From Pseudomonadota bacterium (GTDB lineage: Bacteria; Pseudomonadota; Gammaproteobacteria; Burkholderiales; Burkholderiaceae_C): a stretch of DNA of 64,000 bases. The notes beneath the pieces are model-generated. The model was not told the origin of the DNA and made no database searches. It was given only the letters and a program-made list of their open reading frames with translations. The stretch is from positions 1 to 64,000 of the forward strand of contig JAJZUV010000008.1 in NCBI GenBank assembly GCA_021848345.1. Direction: 5' to 3'. The position numbers and the translations under genes are program-made. Below, in pieces: positions 1 through 9,095 of this stretch. Position 1 is the stretch's first letter. The number at the start of each line of letters is the position of its first letter.

Positions 1-215
1 CGGCGATCGCGCGCACCTCCGACCTGGTGCGCGAGATCAGCGCCGCGGCCGAGGAGCAGGCCACGGGCATGAAGCAGATCAGCACCGCGGTGGCGCAGCT
101 CAGCAGCGTCACCCAGCAGAACGCGGCATCTTCGGAGCAGCTGGCGGCCACGTCCGAAAGCATGAACGACCAGGCGGTGCAGTTGCGCGAGCTGATGCGC
201 CAGTTCCGCATCTGA
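1..215 (+). CDS. Methyl-accepting chemotaxis protein, C-terminal end (partial)
   Basis: Only the last 71 or so residues lie in the window; the gene starts upstream. The reading frame uses codons beginning at base 3 and stops with TGA at 213-215. The Ala/Glu/Gln-rich heptad pattern (EISAAAEEQATG, ISTAVAQL, TQQNAASSEQLAA) is the end of the cytoplasmic coiled-coil signalling bundle of chemoreceptors. Such proteins pass ligand signals to CheA/CheW. The run QNAASSEQ resembles the distal methylation helix of this family. The closing LRELMRQFRI is a typical receptor tail, and no CheR/CheB-tethering pentapeptide is present. The sensing domain, and so the ligand, cannot be seen. Confidence 0.9.
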   Translation, partial: AIARTSDLVREISAAAEEQATGMKQISTAVAQLSSVTQQNAASSEQLAATSESMNDQAVQLRELMRQFRI

Positions 216-375
216 GGCGCCGGCAGGCGAAGGGGGCGGCGGGGAGCGCCGTCCCCTCGTTTGCCCCAGATCAAGGAATTCCGATATTGGCACGAAATTG
301 CGTGTCGGGTGTCAATTTGCGCGGGCACAATCCGGCATCGGACCCCCAAGGAGCCCCGGAATTGCGCCGGGGCCG

Positions 376-2460
376 ATGCCCTCGACCATGCGCTCCCGCG
401 ATCCAGCCCCAGTTCCCGAGTGCGCATCGCCGGAGGCGATGGCCGACGGGAGCCTTGTGCAGCAGATCGCCGACAACGTCAGCGACGCGATCGTCGCCAA
501 GGACCTGCAGGGGCGCTTCCTGCTGTTCAATCCCGCGGCCGAGCGACTGAGCGGACGCAGCGCGAGCGAAGTGCTCGGGCGCACCGAACGCGACCTGTTC
601 CCGCTGGCGCAGGCGCGCGAGCTGGAGCGCGACGATCAGCGCATCCGGCGCGATCGCGAGGTCTTCAGTGTCGAGGAAACCCTGGACCTGGGCGATGGCA
701 AGCATGTGCTGCAGGCCGTGAAGGGCCCGCTGTTCGATGCGCGCGGCGAGCTTTCGGGCACCTTCGTCGTGGCCCGCGACATCACGCGAAGCAAGCTCGA
801 CGAGCACGAACTGCGCATCGCCGCGGTGGTGTTCGAGTCGCAGATCGGCATGCTGGTGACCGACGCCCACGGCGTGGTGCAGCGGGTCAACGGCGCCTTC
901 ACCCGCATCACCGGCTACGCCGCGGAGGAAATCGTCGGGCGCAATCCGCGCATGCTTCGCTCCGGGCTGCAGCCTCCCGCCTTCTATACCGATATGTGGC
1001 GCCAGTTGCGCGAACACGGCCACTGGCAAGGCGAACTGGTGAACCGGCATCGGGACGGATCCCTCTACCACGAGCGCCTGGACATTTCCGCCATCCGTGA
1101 CGCGCGAGGCGCGGTGCTGCACTACGTGGGATCGATGTCCGACATCACACGCGAGAAAAGCGCCAGCGCGCGCATCGAGCACCTGCGTTACCACGACCCC
1201 TTGACCGAGCTGCCCAACCGCAGCCTGTTGCAGGACCGCCTGGCGCACGCCTTGCAGGCCGATTCGCGCAGCGGGGAATACGGAGCGCTGCTGCTGCTCG
1301 ACCTGGACGATTTCAAGAACGTCAACGATTCGCTGGGTCACGCCTTCGGCGACCGCGTGCTGGTGCAGGCGGCGCAGCGCATGCGTCGCGCCATCCGTAC
1401 GGAAGACACGCTGGCCCGCTTCGCCGGCGACACCTTCGCGGTGCTGGTCGAGGGCCTGGGGCGCAGCCCCTCGGAGGCCGCCACCCGTGCCGCGGCCATC
1501 GCGGCCAAGCTTCGCCACGGCCTGGAGCAGCCCTTCCGGGTCGACGCGCGCGCCGTGTCCTGCGGCGCCAGCATCGGGCTGACCCTGTTCGACGGCGACG
1601 CCGAGGAGGTGGACGTGCTGATGCGCGAGGCGGAGCTGGCGATGTACCAGGCCAAGGAGCGCGGGCCGGGCGGGCTGTGCTTTTTCGAACAGGCGATGCA
1701 GGTGGAACTCGAGGCGCGCAACGCCCTCGAGGCGGATATGCGGGCGGCGCTGGCCGCCCGGCAATTCGTGCTGCATTACCAGGGACAGTTCGACGCGCAG
1801 GGCCGACGCATCGGGGCCGAGGCGCTGCTGCGCTGGCGCCATCCCGTGCGCGGCCTGCTGGCACCTGGCTGTTTCATCGAGCTGGCCGAGCAGACCGGGC
1901 TGATCGAGCCGCTGGGCCAGTGGGTGCTGGAGCAGGCCTGCGCGCAGCTGGCCGCATGGGCGCGCGACGCCGCCACGCGCGACCTGAGCCTGGCCGTGAA
2001 CGTCAGCGCGCGCCAGTTCCGGCACGCCGACTTCGTCGAACGGGTGTTGCGCACCGTCGAGGCCGCCGGGGCCGATGCGCGCCGTCTGCAACTGGAAATC
2101 ACCGAGAGCCTCGCGCTGGAGAACCTGCAGGACACCGTGCGCAAGCTGCGCGAGCTGCGCGCGCAGGGCGTGGGCGTGGCACTGGACGACTTCGGAACCG
2201 GCAATTCCTCGCTGGCCTACCTGGCGCAGCTTCCGCTGGACCAGATCAAGATCGACAAGTCCTTCGTGGACAAGCTGCCACAGGATCCGACCTCGGCGCT
2301 GATCGTGCAGGCCGTGCTGGCCATGGGACACGGCATGGGCCTGCAGGTGATCGCCGAGGGCGTCGAGACCCAGGCCCAGCACGAGCACCTGCGGGCCCTG
2401 GGCTGCGACGCCTTCCAGGGCTTCCTGTTCGCCAGGCCGGTGGCGACCGCAGAGTTCTGA
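376..2460 (+). CDS. PAS-PAS-GGDEF-EAL protein; probable c-di-GMP phosphodiesterase
   Basis: A 694-residue protein if it starts at ATG 376. It has two PAS sensor domains (about residues 25-135 and 150-260), a GGDEF-like domain (about 270-430) and an EAL domain (about 440-690). The EAL domain looks intact: EALLRW at 482-487, then NVSARQF, DDFGTGNSSL and KIDKSFV, all typical of c-di-GMP phosphodiesterases. The cyclase signature is AGDTF (350-354) in place of GGDEF, so cyclase activity is unlikely and the domain may be regulatory. No membrane segment or signal peptide is visible, so it probably acts in the cytosol. The start is uncertain. The open frame reaches TTG 298, and a good AAGGAG at 348-353 lies 7 bases before an in-frame ATT at 361 but 22 bases before ATG 376. 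Confidence 0.88.
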   Translation: MPSTMRSRDPAPVPECASPEAMADGSLVQQIADNVSDAIVAKDLQGRFLLFNPAAERLSGRSASEVLGRTERDLFPLAQARELERDDQRIRRDREVFSVEETLDLGDGKHVLQAVKGPLFDARGELSGTFVVARDITRSKLDEHELRIAAVVFESQIGMLVTDAHGVVQRVNGAFTRITGYAAEEIVGRNPRMLRSGLQPPAFYTDMWRQLREHGHWQGELVNRHRDGSLYHERLDISAIRDARGAVLHYVGSMSDITREKSASARIEHLRYHDPLTELPNRSLLQDRLAHALQADSRSGEYGALLLLDLDDFKNVNDSLGHAFGDRVLVQAAQRMRRAIRTEDTLARFAGDTFAVLVEGLGRSPSEAATRAAAIAAKLRHGLEQPFRVDARAVSCGASIGLTLFDGDAEEVDVLMREAELAMYQAKERGPGGLCFFEQAMQVELEARNALEADMRAALAARQFVLHYQGQFDAQGRRIGAEALLRWRHPVRGLLAPGCFIELAEQTGLIEPLGQWVLEQACAQLAAWARDAATRDLSLAVNVSARQFRHADFVERVLRTVEAAGADARRLQLEITESLALENLQDTVRKLRELRAQGVGVALDDFGTGNSSLAYLAQLPLDQIKIDKSFVDKLPQDPTSALIVQAVLAMGHGMGLQVIAEGVETQAQHEHLRALGCDAFQGFLFARPVATAEF

Positions 2461-2620
2461 GCAAGCGCTTCGCGCAGCGGGCGAGGCCCCGCGATCCCGC
2501 ATCGCCTTGCTCCGCCTCAAACTCGATGCACACGCACATGCTTGCAAGGTGCACCACCAGTCGACAATAGTGACGGAACGAAACAAGATGAAATAAAACA
2601 CTATATCGATTCATTGATCC
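2461..2620 (+). promoter_or_regulatory. AT-richer leader before the first NRPS gene
   Basis: The 160 bp between the EAL gene and the NRPS gene is clearly AT-richer near its 3' end (about 2560-2620) than the surrounding DNA. A weak promoter guess is TTGCAA at 2542-2547 with GACAAT at 2563-2568, but the 15 bp spacer is short. No clear Shine-Dalgarno sequence precedes ATG 2621. The AT-rich, unstructured leader may itself favour ribosome loading. This is inference only. Confidence 0.3.
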
Positions 2621-5600
2621 ATGGACCAAGCCATCGAGAAGTCTCCGGCGCCGACGCAGGCTCGGGCGGAGCAGGAAGAGCAGGGACCCCTTTCGTTTTC
2701 TCAGGAAGCCTTCTGGTTCATGGACCAGTTCCCGGGCGCGGATCAGGCCTACATCGCGGTCACTGCCACGCGCATTGCCGGATCGCTCGACGTGAGGCGC
2801 CTGGAGGGGGCCGTTCGAGCGCTGGTCGCTCGCCACGCGGCTTTGCGAACCCTGTTCGTCCCCTCTGCGGAAGGGGTCGCGCAGACCGTCCTGGAAGCCG
2901 AGGCCGCCGCGGCACGTCTGCCATGGATGACCGCGCGGGCGGAGCAAGGCGAGCGGGACGGCGAAGGGCTGGCGCGGCTGATCGCAGGCCTGGTCGGTCG
3001 AGGCTTCAAGCTCGATCGGGAATTGCCGTTCCGAGCTGCATGCATCGACTTGGGTCAGGGCGAGGCGGTGCTCGCACTTGCGGTGCACCACATGGTCAGC
3101 GACGGCACGTCGATGGGCATCATGCACAGGGATCTCGCCGCGCTGTATGCATCGGGGCAGATGCTCCAGACCCTGCCGGAATCTGCAGGAAGTCTGCTCG
3201 CGCATGCCCGTGCTCAACGCGAGCGCGCGCACACTTCCTCATGGCAAAGCGCACAAGGCTATTGGCACGGTGAATTGGCAGGCGTGCAGGATCTGTGCCT
3301 TCCGACGGACTGGCCGCGCCCCGGCGTCTCGGACTTTCCCGCTGGCAGTCTGCGCACCGAAATTCCTCTTCGCCTCGTCGAGGGGCTGCGCGACCTGGCC
3401 CGCCGCAATGGCGCATCGAGGTTCCGGGCGTGGCTGTCCGTGTTCGAGGCCTTGCTCGCCCGCGTGGGCGACGGCGTGGACTTCGCGGTCGGCATCCCCG
3501 TGTCGCTGCGCAAGGATGAAATCCTGCACGAGACGGTAGGCAATTTCATCAATACCCTGGCCATCCGCATGCCCGAGGGCGCGCTGGAGGGTTCCTTTCA
3601 CGAGTTGCTGGTCGCCACGGCCGCAAAGGTTGCGCGGGCCGTCGAACACGCTGACTATCCCTTCGAGCGGGTCGTCGCGGAGCTCTGTCCCGCAAGGAGC
3701 CCGGAGCGCAATCCCATCTACCAGGCGTACTTCGCGCTCCACAACCTTCCGGACCAGTGGCAGGTGCGATTGCCGGGCCTGGAATGCTCGCGTGTGTCGA
3801 TGACCCAGCAGCGCGTGACCCTGGACCTGCTGCTGGGTATCGAGGAACACGACCAAGGAGCCACGGCGACCTGGCAGTATCGTGCGGATCTGTTCAGCGC
3901 GTCCACCATCGCGCGTCTCGCGCGACAGTTCGACATGCTGCTCGAAGGCATCGTCGCCGAGCCCTCCCGGCCCCTGCGCGGCCTGGCCCTGCTCGACACC
4001 GCCGAACGCGACGACGTATTGCGTCGATTCGCGCTGGGTGCACCGGCCATCGTGCCGTTCGTGCCCGTGCACGAGCAGTTCCGCCAGCAGTGCCTGCAAT
4101 CGCCCGAGGCTGTCGCGCTGCGCTGGAACGGGCACACGATGCGCTACGGCGAACTGGGCGAACGCGTGCATGGATGGTCGGCCACATTGCGCCAGATGGG
4201 AGCCGGGCCGGGCGGCCTGGTGGCCCTGTGCATGCCCCGCGGCTTCGCCGAGGTCGTCGGGCTGATGGCGATCCTTGAGGCCGGCGCCGCCTTCCTGCCC
4301 CTGGACCCCGACAATCCGGAGCAACGCCTGCGAGACATTCTGGACGATGCGAAGCCTGCGCTGGCGCTGGCGCACCCGGAGACGGCCGAGCGTCTGCGGC
4401 GTGCGGCGAACGCGGCGACTCGCGTGCTCGAGATCCCCGAGGACGGGCGTCATGCCGAGACGCTGGACACCGAGCCGGCACGCGTGGCCTCGCGCCCGGA
4501 CGACCTGGCGTATGTCATCTTCACGTCGGGAAGCACCGGACGACCCAAGGGCACCCTGATCGAGCACCGGGGCCTGAGCAACCATGTCGAATGGGTGCGG
4601 CAAGCCCTGCAGGCGACGCCGCGGGACCGCTTTCTGCAGAACGTGTCTCTCGCCTTCGACGGCTCGCTGTACTCCTTCTTCGTTCCGCTGGCCTGCGGCG
4701 CCCGTGTGATCCTGGTCGATGCGGCTCGTCAGAAGGACATGGAACTCCTGCATCGGCTCATGCTCGACGAGCAGGCGACCACGGCGATGCTGGTTCCGAG
4801 CGTGCTGCGCGCCTTGCTCGAACATGCCACGCCGAGCGACTCCCATGCGCTGCGCTACGTGGTGTGCGGCGGCGAGGCGCTCGACAGCGCATTGGCGCGC
4901 AAGCTGTTCGATACCTATCCGGGCGTGCGTCTGGGCAACTTCTACGGCCCCACAGAGGCTACCGTGGTCAGCGTGGCCCTCGAGGTGCAGGCGTCCGACA
5001 TGGAAGGCGCCACGGTTCCCATCGGACGCCCGACCGCCGGCCTGCGCGCCTACGTGCTGGCCCCCGATCTGCAGCCGCAGCCCATCGGCGTGGCCGGCGA
5101 ATTGTGCCTGGGGGGCGTGGGCCTGGCGCGGGGCTACCTGAACCGCCCGCAGCTCGACGCCGAACGCTTCGTGCCCGATCCTTTCCATCCCGGGGAGCGA
5201 CTCTACCGCAGCGGCGATCTGGCGCGCTGGCGAGCCGACGGCAAGCTGGAGTTCCTGGGGCGCGGGGACGACCAGGTGAAGCTGCGGGGGCTGCGGGTCG
5301 AACTGGGCGAGGTCGAGGCAGCATTGCTCGATCAGCCCCAGGTGCGCGGCGCGGTCGTGGGGGTGGCTCGAAACGAGGCAGGAGCGCCACGACTCGTGGC
5401 CTACGTGCTGGCGCGGGGACTGGACGCGGCGACGCTGCGAGAGCGGCTCAAGGCGCGCATACCGTCGTACATGGTGCCGTCGAGCTTCCTGTTCCTCGAC
5501 GCCTTTCCCAGTCTGCCCAGCGGCAAGGTGGACCGCAAGGCGCTGGCCCTGCTCGAGCCGACGCCCGATCGCTCCGAGGACGCGCAAGGCCTCGCGCCGC

Positions 5601-8600
5601 GTTCTGCGCTCGAGGCGAATCTGCTGGAGATCTGGCAGAGAGTGCTCGGCGTGACGCGGATCGCGCCGAACGATGATTTCTTCGCGCTCGGCGGAAACTC
5701 GCTGCAACTGACCCAGGTGGCCTCGCAGATGCGAGCGGCATTGGGGGTCAACATCGAATTGCGCACCTTGTTCGATCGTCCGACCTTGCGTGAGCTCACC
5801 CAGGTCGTCGAGGCCAGCATCGGAGCCAGGGGCGAGAGCGGGGAAGATGTTCCCATTGCGAAGGTCGCGCGGGACGGGGCGCTTGCCCTTTCGTTCTCGC
5901 AACGGCGCATGTGGCTGGAACATCAGATGGATCCGCGGGGCGGCGCTTACAACGTCTATGGAGCGTTGCGCCTGCACGGAGCCCTGGACCGGAGCGCGTT
6001 GCGCCGGGCGCTGGACCGGCTGGTCGCGCGCCATGAGGCCTTCCGCACGCGGTTCAGCTTCGAGGCCGGGGAGCCCGTTGCCCGGATCGACCCGCCCGCG
6101 CCGGCCAGGCTCACCGAGGTCGACGCGACCGCGGGCGCCCCGCCGGAGCATGCATCCGTCGAGGCATGGCTGTCGCGGCTCGCCGCGGAACCCTTCGACC
6201 TGGAACATGGGCCCGTGTACCGGGTCATCCTGGCCCGCGAGGCCGCCGAGCGCCACGTCTGCGTGGTCGTGATGCACCATATCGTCACCGACGGCTGGTC
6301 GCAGGGTATCCTGGCCACGGAACTCGAAGAACTGTATCGTGCCGAGCATCTCGGCCGGCCCGCCAGGCTCGCTTCCCAGGGTATCGAATTCGCCGACTAT
6401 GCGTGCTGGCAACGCCGTCACGTGAACGAGGACTCGCTGCAGCCGCAGGTTGCCTACTGGCTGGAACGCCTGGATGGCATGGTGCCGCTGAGCCTGCCCA
6501 CGGACACCGGCCGGGCCACGCGCTCGGGCAGCCGAGGCGATCTGGTCCTGCTGCCGTTGAGCGACGACTGGATCGCCCAGCTGCAGCAGCGCAGCGCGAG
6601 GCTGGGATGCACGCCGTTCATGGTGCTGCTCGCGGTGTTTCAGTCGATGCTGGCCCGCTGGTGCGGGCAGGATGACGTCAGTGTGGGATTTCCCATTGCC
6701 AATCGCACGCGCCTGGAGGCCGAGGGCATCGTGGGCTCGTTGGTCAACACCCTCGTGATGCGCAATCGGGTGGATGGCGCGGCGAGCTTCAGGGCCTTCC
6801 TGCACGATGAAGTCCGCCCCGGCGTGCTGGGAGCGTTCACGCATCAGGATCTGCCGTACGACAACCTGATCAACCGGCTGCGCGAGCGAGCGGCGCCCGG
6901 CGATGATCCGGGGATTCGCGTCCTGTTCAACGTTCTCAACAGTCCGCGTGCGCCCCTGCATTTCGAGGGGCTGGATGCACAGTACGTGGATCTGGGTCTG
7001 GGATCCACCCAGTTCGATCTTTCGCTCGGTATCGACCCCGTGTCGCAGAAGGCGCTCGGGCTCAGCTATTCCACGGAACTCTTCGAACGCTCGAGCATGG
7101 AGGGACTGGCTCGCCTTTTCCTCCACGGAGTGGAGCGCGCCCTGCGCGAGCCCGACTGCCGGCTGGAGGATCTGTGGGTGGCGCCGCCCGAGGACCAGGC
7201 ACGCATGGCCGGCTGGAATGCGCCGCCGGCGGTCGCCGCGGCCATGCTTCCCGCGAACTTGCCGAGTTTGCTCGCCGCTTCGCGCGCCTGCACGGGGCCT
7301 GCCCTTCGCGACTCCGAGGGGCGCACCTGGAGCTATCCGGAGTTGTGGGCGGCCGTGGATGCCTTCGCCGGCGTGCTGCGCGCGCGAGGCGCGCATCGAG
7401 GCCGCCTGGTCGGGCTCGGCCTGCCTCGCGGCGCCGAATTGGTGATCGCGCAGTTGGCTACCCTGGAGGCGGGCGCCGCCTATGTGCCACTGGATCCGCG
7501 CTATCCCCAGGCACGTCTGCACGACATGATCGAGGACGCCGGGCTGCTGCTGCTCGTCACGAGCTCCGAATTGCACGGTGTGTGGGAAGGCGCCGACGTC
7601 CAACTCCTGGATATCGGCACCGCGACAGGTTCCGTCGCCACGCTGAGGGTGGATCCGGACGACGAACTTGCGGCTCGCCCGGAGGATCCCGCCTACGTGA
7701 TCTACACCTCGGGTTCGACCGGGAAACCCAAGGGAGTCGTGGTTCCGCACCACGCCGTGGTCAATTTCCTGGTGTCCATGCAGCGGGAACCCGGGCTGCG
7801 CCAGCAGGACACCCTGCTCGCCGTGACCACGCTGAGCTTCGACATCGCCGTTCTGGAACTGCTGCTGCCCGTGAGTCTCGGTGCCTGCGTGGCGGTGGCC
7901 TCGCACGAGGAGGTGAGCGACGGCGGTGCGCTGCTGCGGCGCATCGAACGCGAGCAACCCGCGGCGATGCAGGCCACGCCTGCCACCTGGCGCATGCTCA
8001 TCGATGCCGGATGGAGGGGCACGCCCGGCTTGAAGGCCCTGGTAGGAGGCGAGGCCCTGGGCCGAGGGCTGGCGGACGAGATCCTGGCTCGGTGCGCGGA
8101 ACTATGGAACATGTACGGGCCGACCGAGACGACCGTATGGTCGACCTGTTGGCGCGTCGCGCCGACGCCGGCGCCGATCCGCATCGGGACCCCCATCGCC
8201 AACACCCAGATCCACGTGCTCGATCCCCACGGGAGGCCGTGCCCCATCGGCTTCAGCGGGGAGATATTCATCGGCGGCGACGGCGTCACTTCCGGCTACC
8301 TGCACCGCGCCGAACTCACCGCCGAGCGTTTCGTGCCCAACCCCTTCGCGCCAGTGGCCGGGGCCACCATGTATCGCACGGGCGATCGCGGGCGCTGGGG
8401 GCACGACGGCTTGCTGGAGCATCAGGGGCGCCTGGACTTCCAGGTCAAGGTGCGAGGCTTTCGCATCGAACTCGGCGAGATCGAGTCCCACCTGCAGGCC
8501 CACGAAGACGTGGCCCAGTGCCTGACCCTGGTGCGCGAGGACTTTCCGGGCGACCCTCGGCTGACGGCATACGTGGTGCCCCGAGGCGCGCAGTGCGATC

Positions 8601-9070
8601 CTGCTGCGCTTCGCGACTGGCTGCGCGCGCGCCTGCCTGCCTACATGGTGCCGCAGCAGATCGTTCGACTCGCCGAGTTTCCGCGCCTGCCCAACGGCAA
8701 GATCAACCGTGCCTTGCTGCCCAGGCCCACGCAGGAAGCGCCGGGCCCCGGGCGAGGCGCGGACGATGCTCCCAGGACCGAGGCCGAGCGCGCCCTGGCG
8801 GGAATCTGGAGCACGCTGCTCGGGGCTTCCGAGATCAGGCGAGGGGACAATTTCTTCGACCTCGGCGGGCATTCGCTGCTCGCCAACCGCGTGGTCGTGG
8901 AGTTCGAGAAGCTCTGCGGCGCGCGCCTGGATCTGCGCAGACTGGTGCACGAGAACCTTGCGCAGCTGACCCATGGCGTGGACGAGTCGGCGATGCAGGG
9001 CACCGGAGAGCCGCAGGCGTCCGGACCGGAGAGCCTCTGGCACAGCCTTCGCCGTCGACTGTGGTCATGA
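2621..9070 (+). CDS. Nonribosomal peptide synthetase, C-A-T-C-A-T (second module Gly-like)
   Basis: A 2149-residue two-module synthetase. C1 (about 20-450) has HHMVSDG at 156-162. A1 (about 480-985) has the core TSGSTGRPKG after Tyr631. T1 carries its phosphopantetheine serine at Ser1027 in GGNSL. C2 (about 1100-1520) has HHIVTDG at 1219-1225. A2 (about 1550-2050) has TSGSTGKPKG after Tyr1692. T2 has its serine at 2085 in GGHSL. Aligning by eye to GrsA, A1 reads DGYMVGFVVK, which I cannot assign. A2 reads DILQLGMVWK, eight of ten matching the published glycine code DILQLGLIWK. There is no epimerase, methyltransferase, reductase or thioesterase domain, so release must be in trans or at another protein. 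The gene converges on a second NRPS gene 25 bp away. No MbtH-like, phosphopantetheinyl transferase or export gene is nearby. Confidence 0.95.
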   Translation: MDQAIEKSPAPTQARAEQEEQGPLSFSQEAFWFMDQFPGADQAYIAVTATRIAGSLDVRRLEGAVRALVARHAALRTLFVPSAEGVAQTVLEAEAAAARLPWMTARAEQGERDGEGLARLIAGLVGRGFKLDRELPFRAACIDLGQGEAVLALAVHHMVSDGTSMGIMHRDLAALYASGQMLQTLPESAGSLLAHARAQRERAHTSSWQSAQGYWHGELAGVQDLCLPTDWPRPGVSDFPAGSLRTEIPLRLVEGLRDLARRNGASRFRAWLSVFEALLARVGDGVDFAVGIPVSLRKDEILHETVGNFINTLAIRMPEGALEGSFHELLVATAAKVARAVEHADYPFERVVAELCPARSPERNPIYQAYFALHNLPDQWQVRLPGLECSRVSMTQQRVTLDLLLGIEEHDQGATATWQYRADLFSASTIARLARQFDMLLEGIVAEPSRPLRGLALLDTAERDDVLRRFALGAPAIVPFVPVHEQFRQQCLQSPEAVALRWNGHTMRYGELGERVHGWSATLRQMGAGPGGLVALCMPRGFAEVVGLMAILEAGAAFLPLDPDNPEQRLRDILDDAKPALALAHPETAERLRRAANAATRVLEIPEDGRHAETLDTEPARVASRPDDLAYVIFTSGSTGRPKGTLIEHRGLSNHVEWVRQALQATPRDRFLQNVSLAFDGSLYSFFVPLACGARVILVDAARQKDMELLHRLMLDEQATTAMLVPSVLRALLEHATPSDSHALRYVVCGGEALDSALARKLFDTYPGVRLGNFYGPTEATVVSVALEVQASDMEGATVPIGRPTAGLRAYVLAPDLQPQPIGVAGELCLGGVGLARGYLNRPQLDAERFVPDPFHPGERLYRSGDLARWRADGKLEFLGRGDDQVKLRGLRVELGEVEAALLDQPQVRGAVVGVARNEAGAPRLVAYVLARGLDAATLRERLKARIPSYMVPSSFLFLDAFPSLPSGKVDRKALALLEPTPDRSEDAQGLAPRSALEANLLEIWQRVLGVTRIAPNDDFFALGGNSLQLTQVASQMRAALGVNIELRTLFDRPTLRELTQVVEASIGARGESGEDVPIAKVARDGALALSFSQRRMWLEHQMDPRGGAYNVYGALRLHGALDRSALRRALDRLVARHEAFRTRFSFEAGEPVARIDPPAPARLTEVDATAGAPPEHASVEAWLSRLAAEPFDLEHGPVYRVILAREAAERHVCVVVMHHIVTDGWSQGILATELEELYRAEHLGRPARLASQGIEFADYACWQRRHVNEDSLQPQVAYWLERLDGMVPLSLPTDTGRATRSGSRGDLVLLPLSDDWIAQLQQRSARLGCTPFMVLLAVFQSMLARWCGQDDVSVGFPIANRTRLEAEGIVGSLVNTLVMRNRVDGAASFRAFLHDEVRPGVLGAFTHQDLPYDNLINRLRERAAPGDDPGIRVLFNVLNSPRAPLHFEGLDAQYVDLGLGSTQFDLSLGIDPVSQKALGLSYSTELFERSSMEGLARLFLHGVERALREPDCRLEDLWVAPPEDQARMAGWNAPPAVAAAMLPANLPSLLAASRACTGPALRDSEGRTWSYPELWAAVDAFAGVLRARGAHRGRLVGLGLPRGAELVIAQLATLEAGAAYVPLDPRYPQARLHDMIEDAGLLLLVTSSELHGVWEGADVQLLDIGTATGSVATLRVDPDDELAARPEDPAYVIYTSGSTGKPKGVVVPHHAVVNFLVSMQREPGLRQQDTLLAVTTLSFDIAVLELLLPVSLGACVAVASHEEVSDGGALLRRIEREQPAAMQATPATWRMLIDAGWRGTPGLKALVGGEALGRGLADEILARCAELWNMYGPTETTVWSTCWRVAPTPAPIRIGTPIANTQIHVLDPHGRPCPIGFSGEIFIGGDGVTSGYLHRAELTAERFVPNPFAPVAGATMYRTGDRGRWGHDGLLEHQGRLDFQVKVRGFRIELGEIESHLQAHEDVAQCLTLVREDFPGDPRLTAYVVPRGAQCDPAALRDWLRARLPAYMVPQQIVRLAEFPRLPNGKINRALLPRPTQEAPGPGRGADDAPRTEAERALAGIWSTLLGASEIRRGDNFFDLGGHSLLANRVVVEFEKLCGARLDLRRLVHENLAQLTHGVDESAMQGTGEPQASGPESLWHSLRRRLWS

Positions 9071-9095
9071 GGCGGCAAGCCTCCAGGCGCAGCAC

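Noticed and set aside
271-2601. Long minus-strand open frame opposite the GGDEF-EAL gene
   Set aside because: The plus strand carries all conserved PAS, GGDEF and EAL motifs. The antisense translation has none.
3239-7957. A very long open frame on the minus strand inside the first NRPS gene
   Set aside because: It is antisense to a complete, motif-rich synthetase. Its protein is Gln/His/Arg-rich with no domain, as expected of the reverse frame of high-GC coding DNA.
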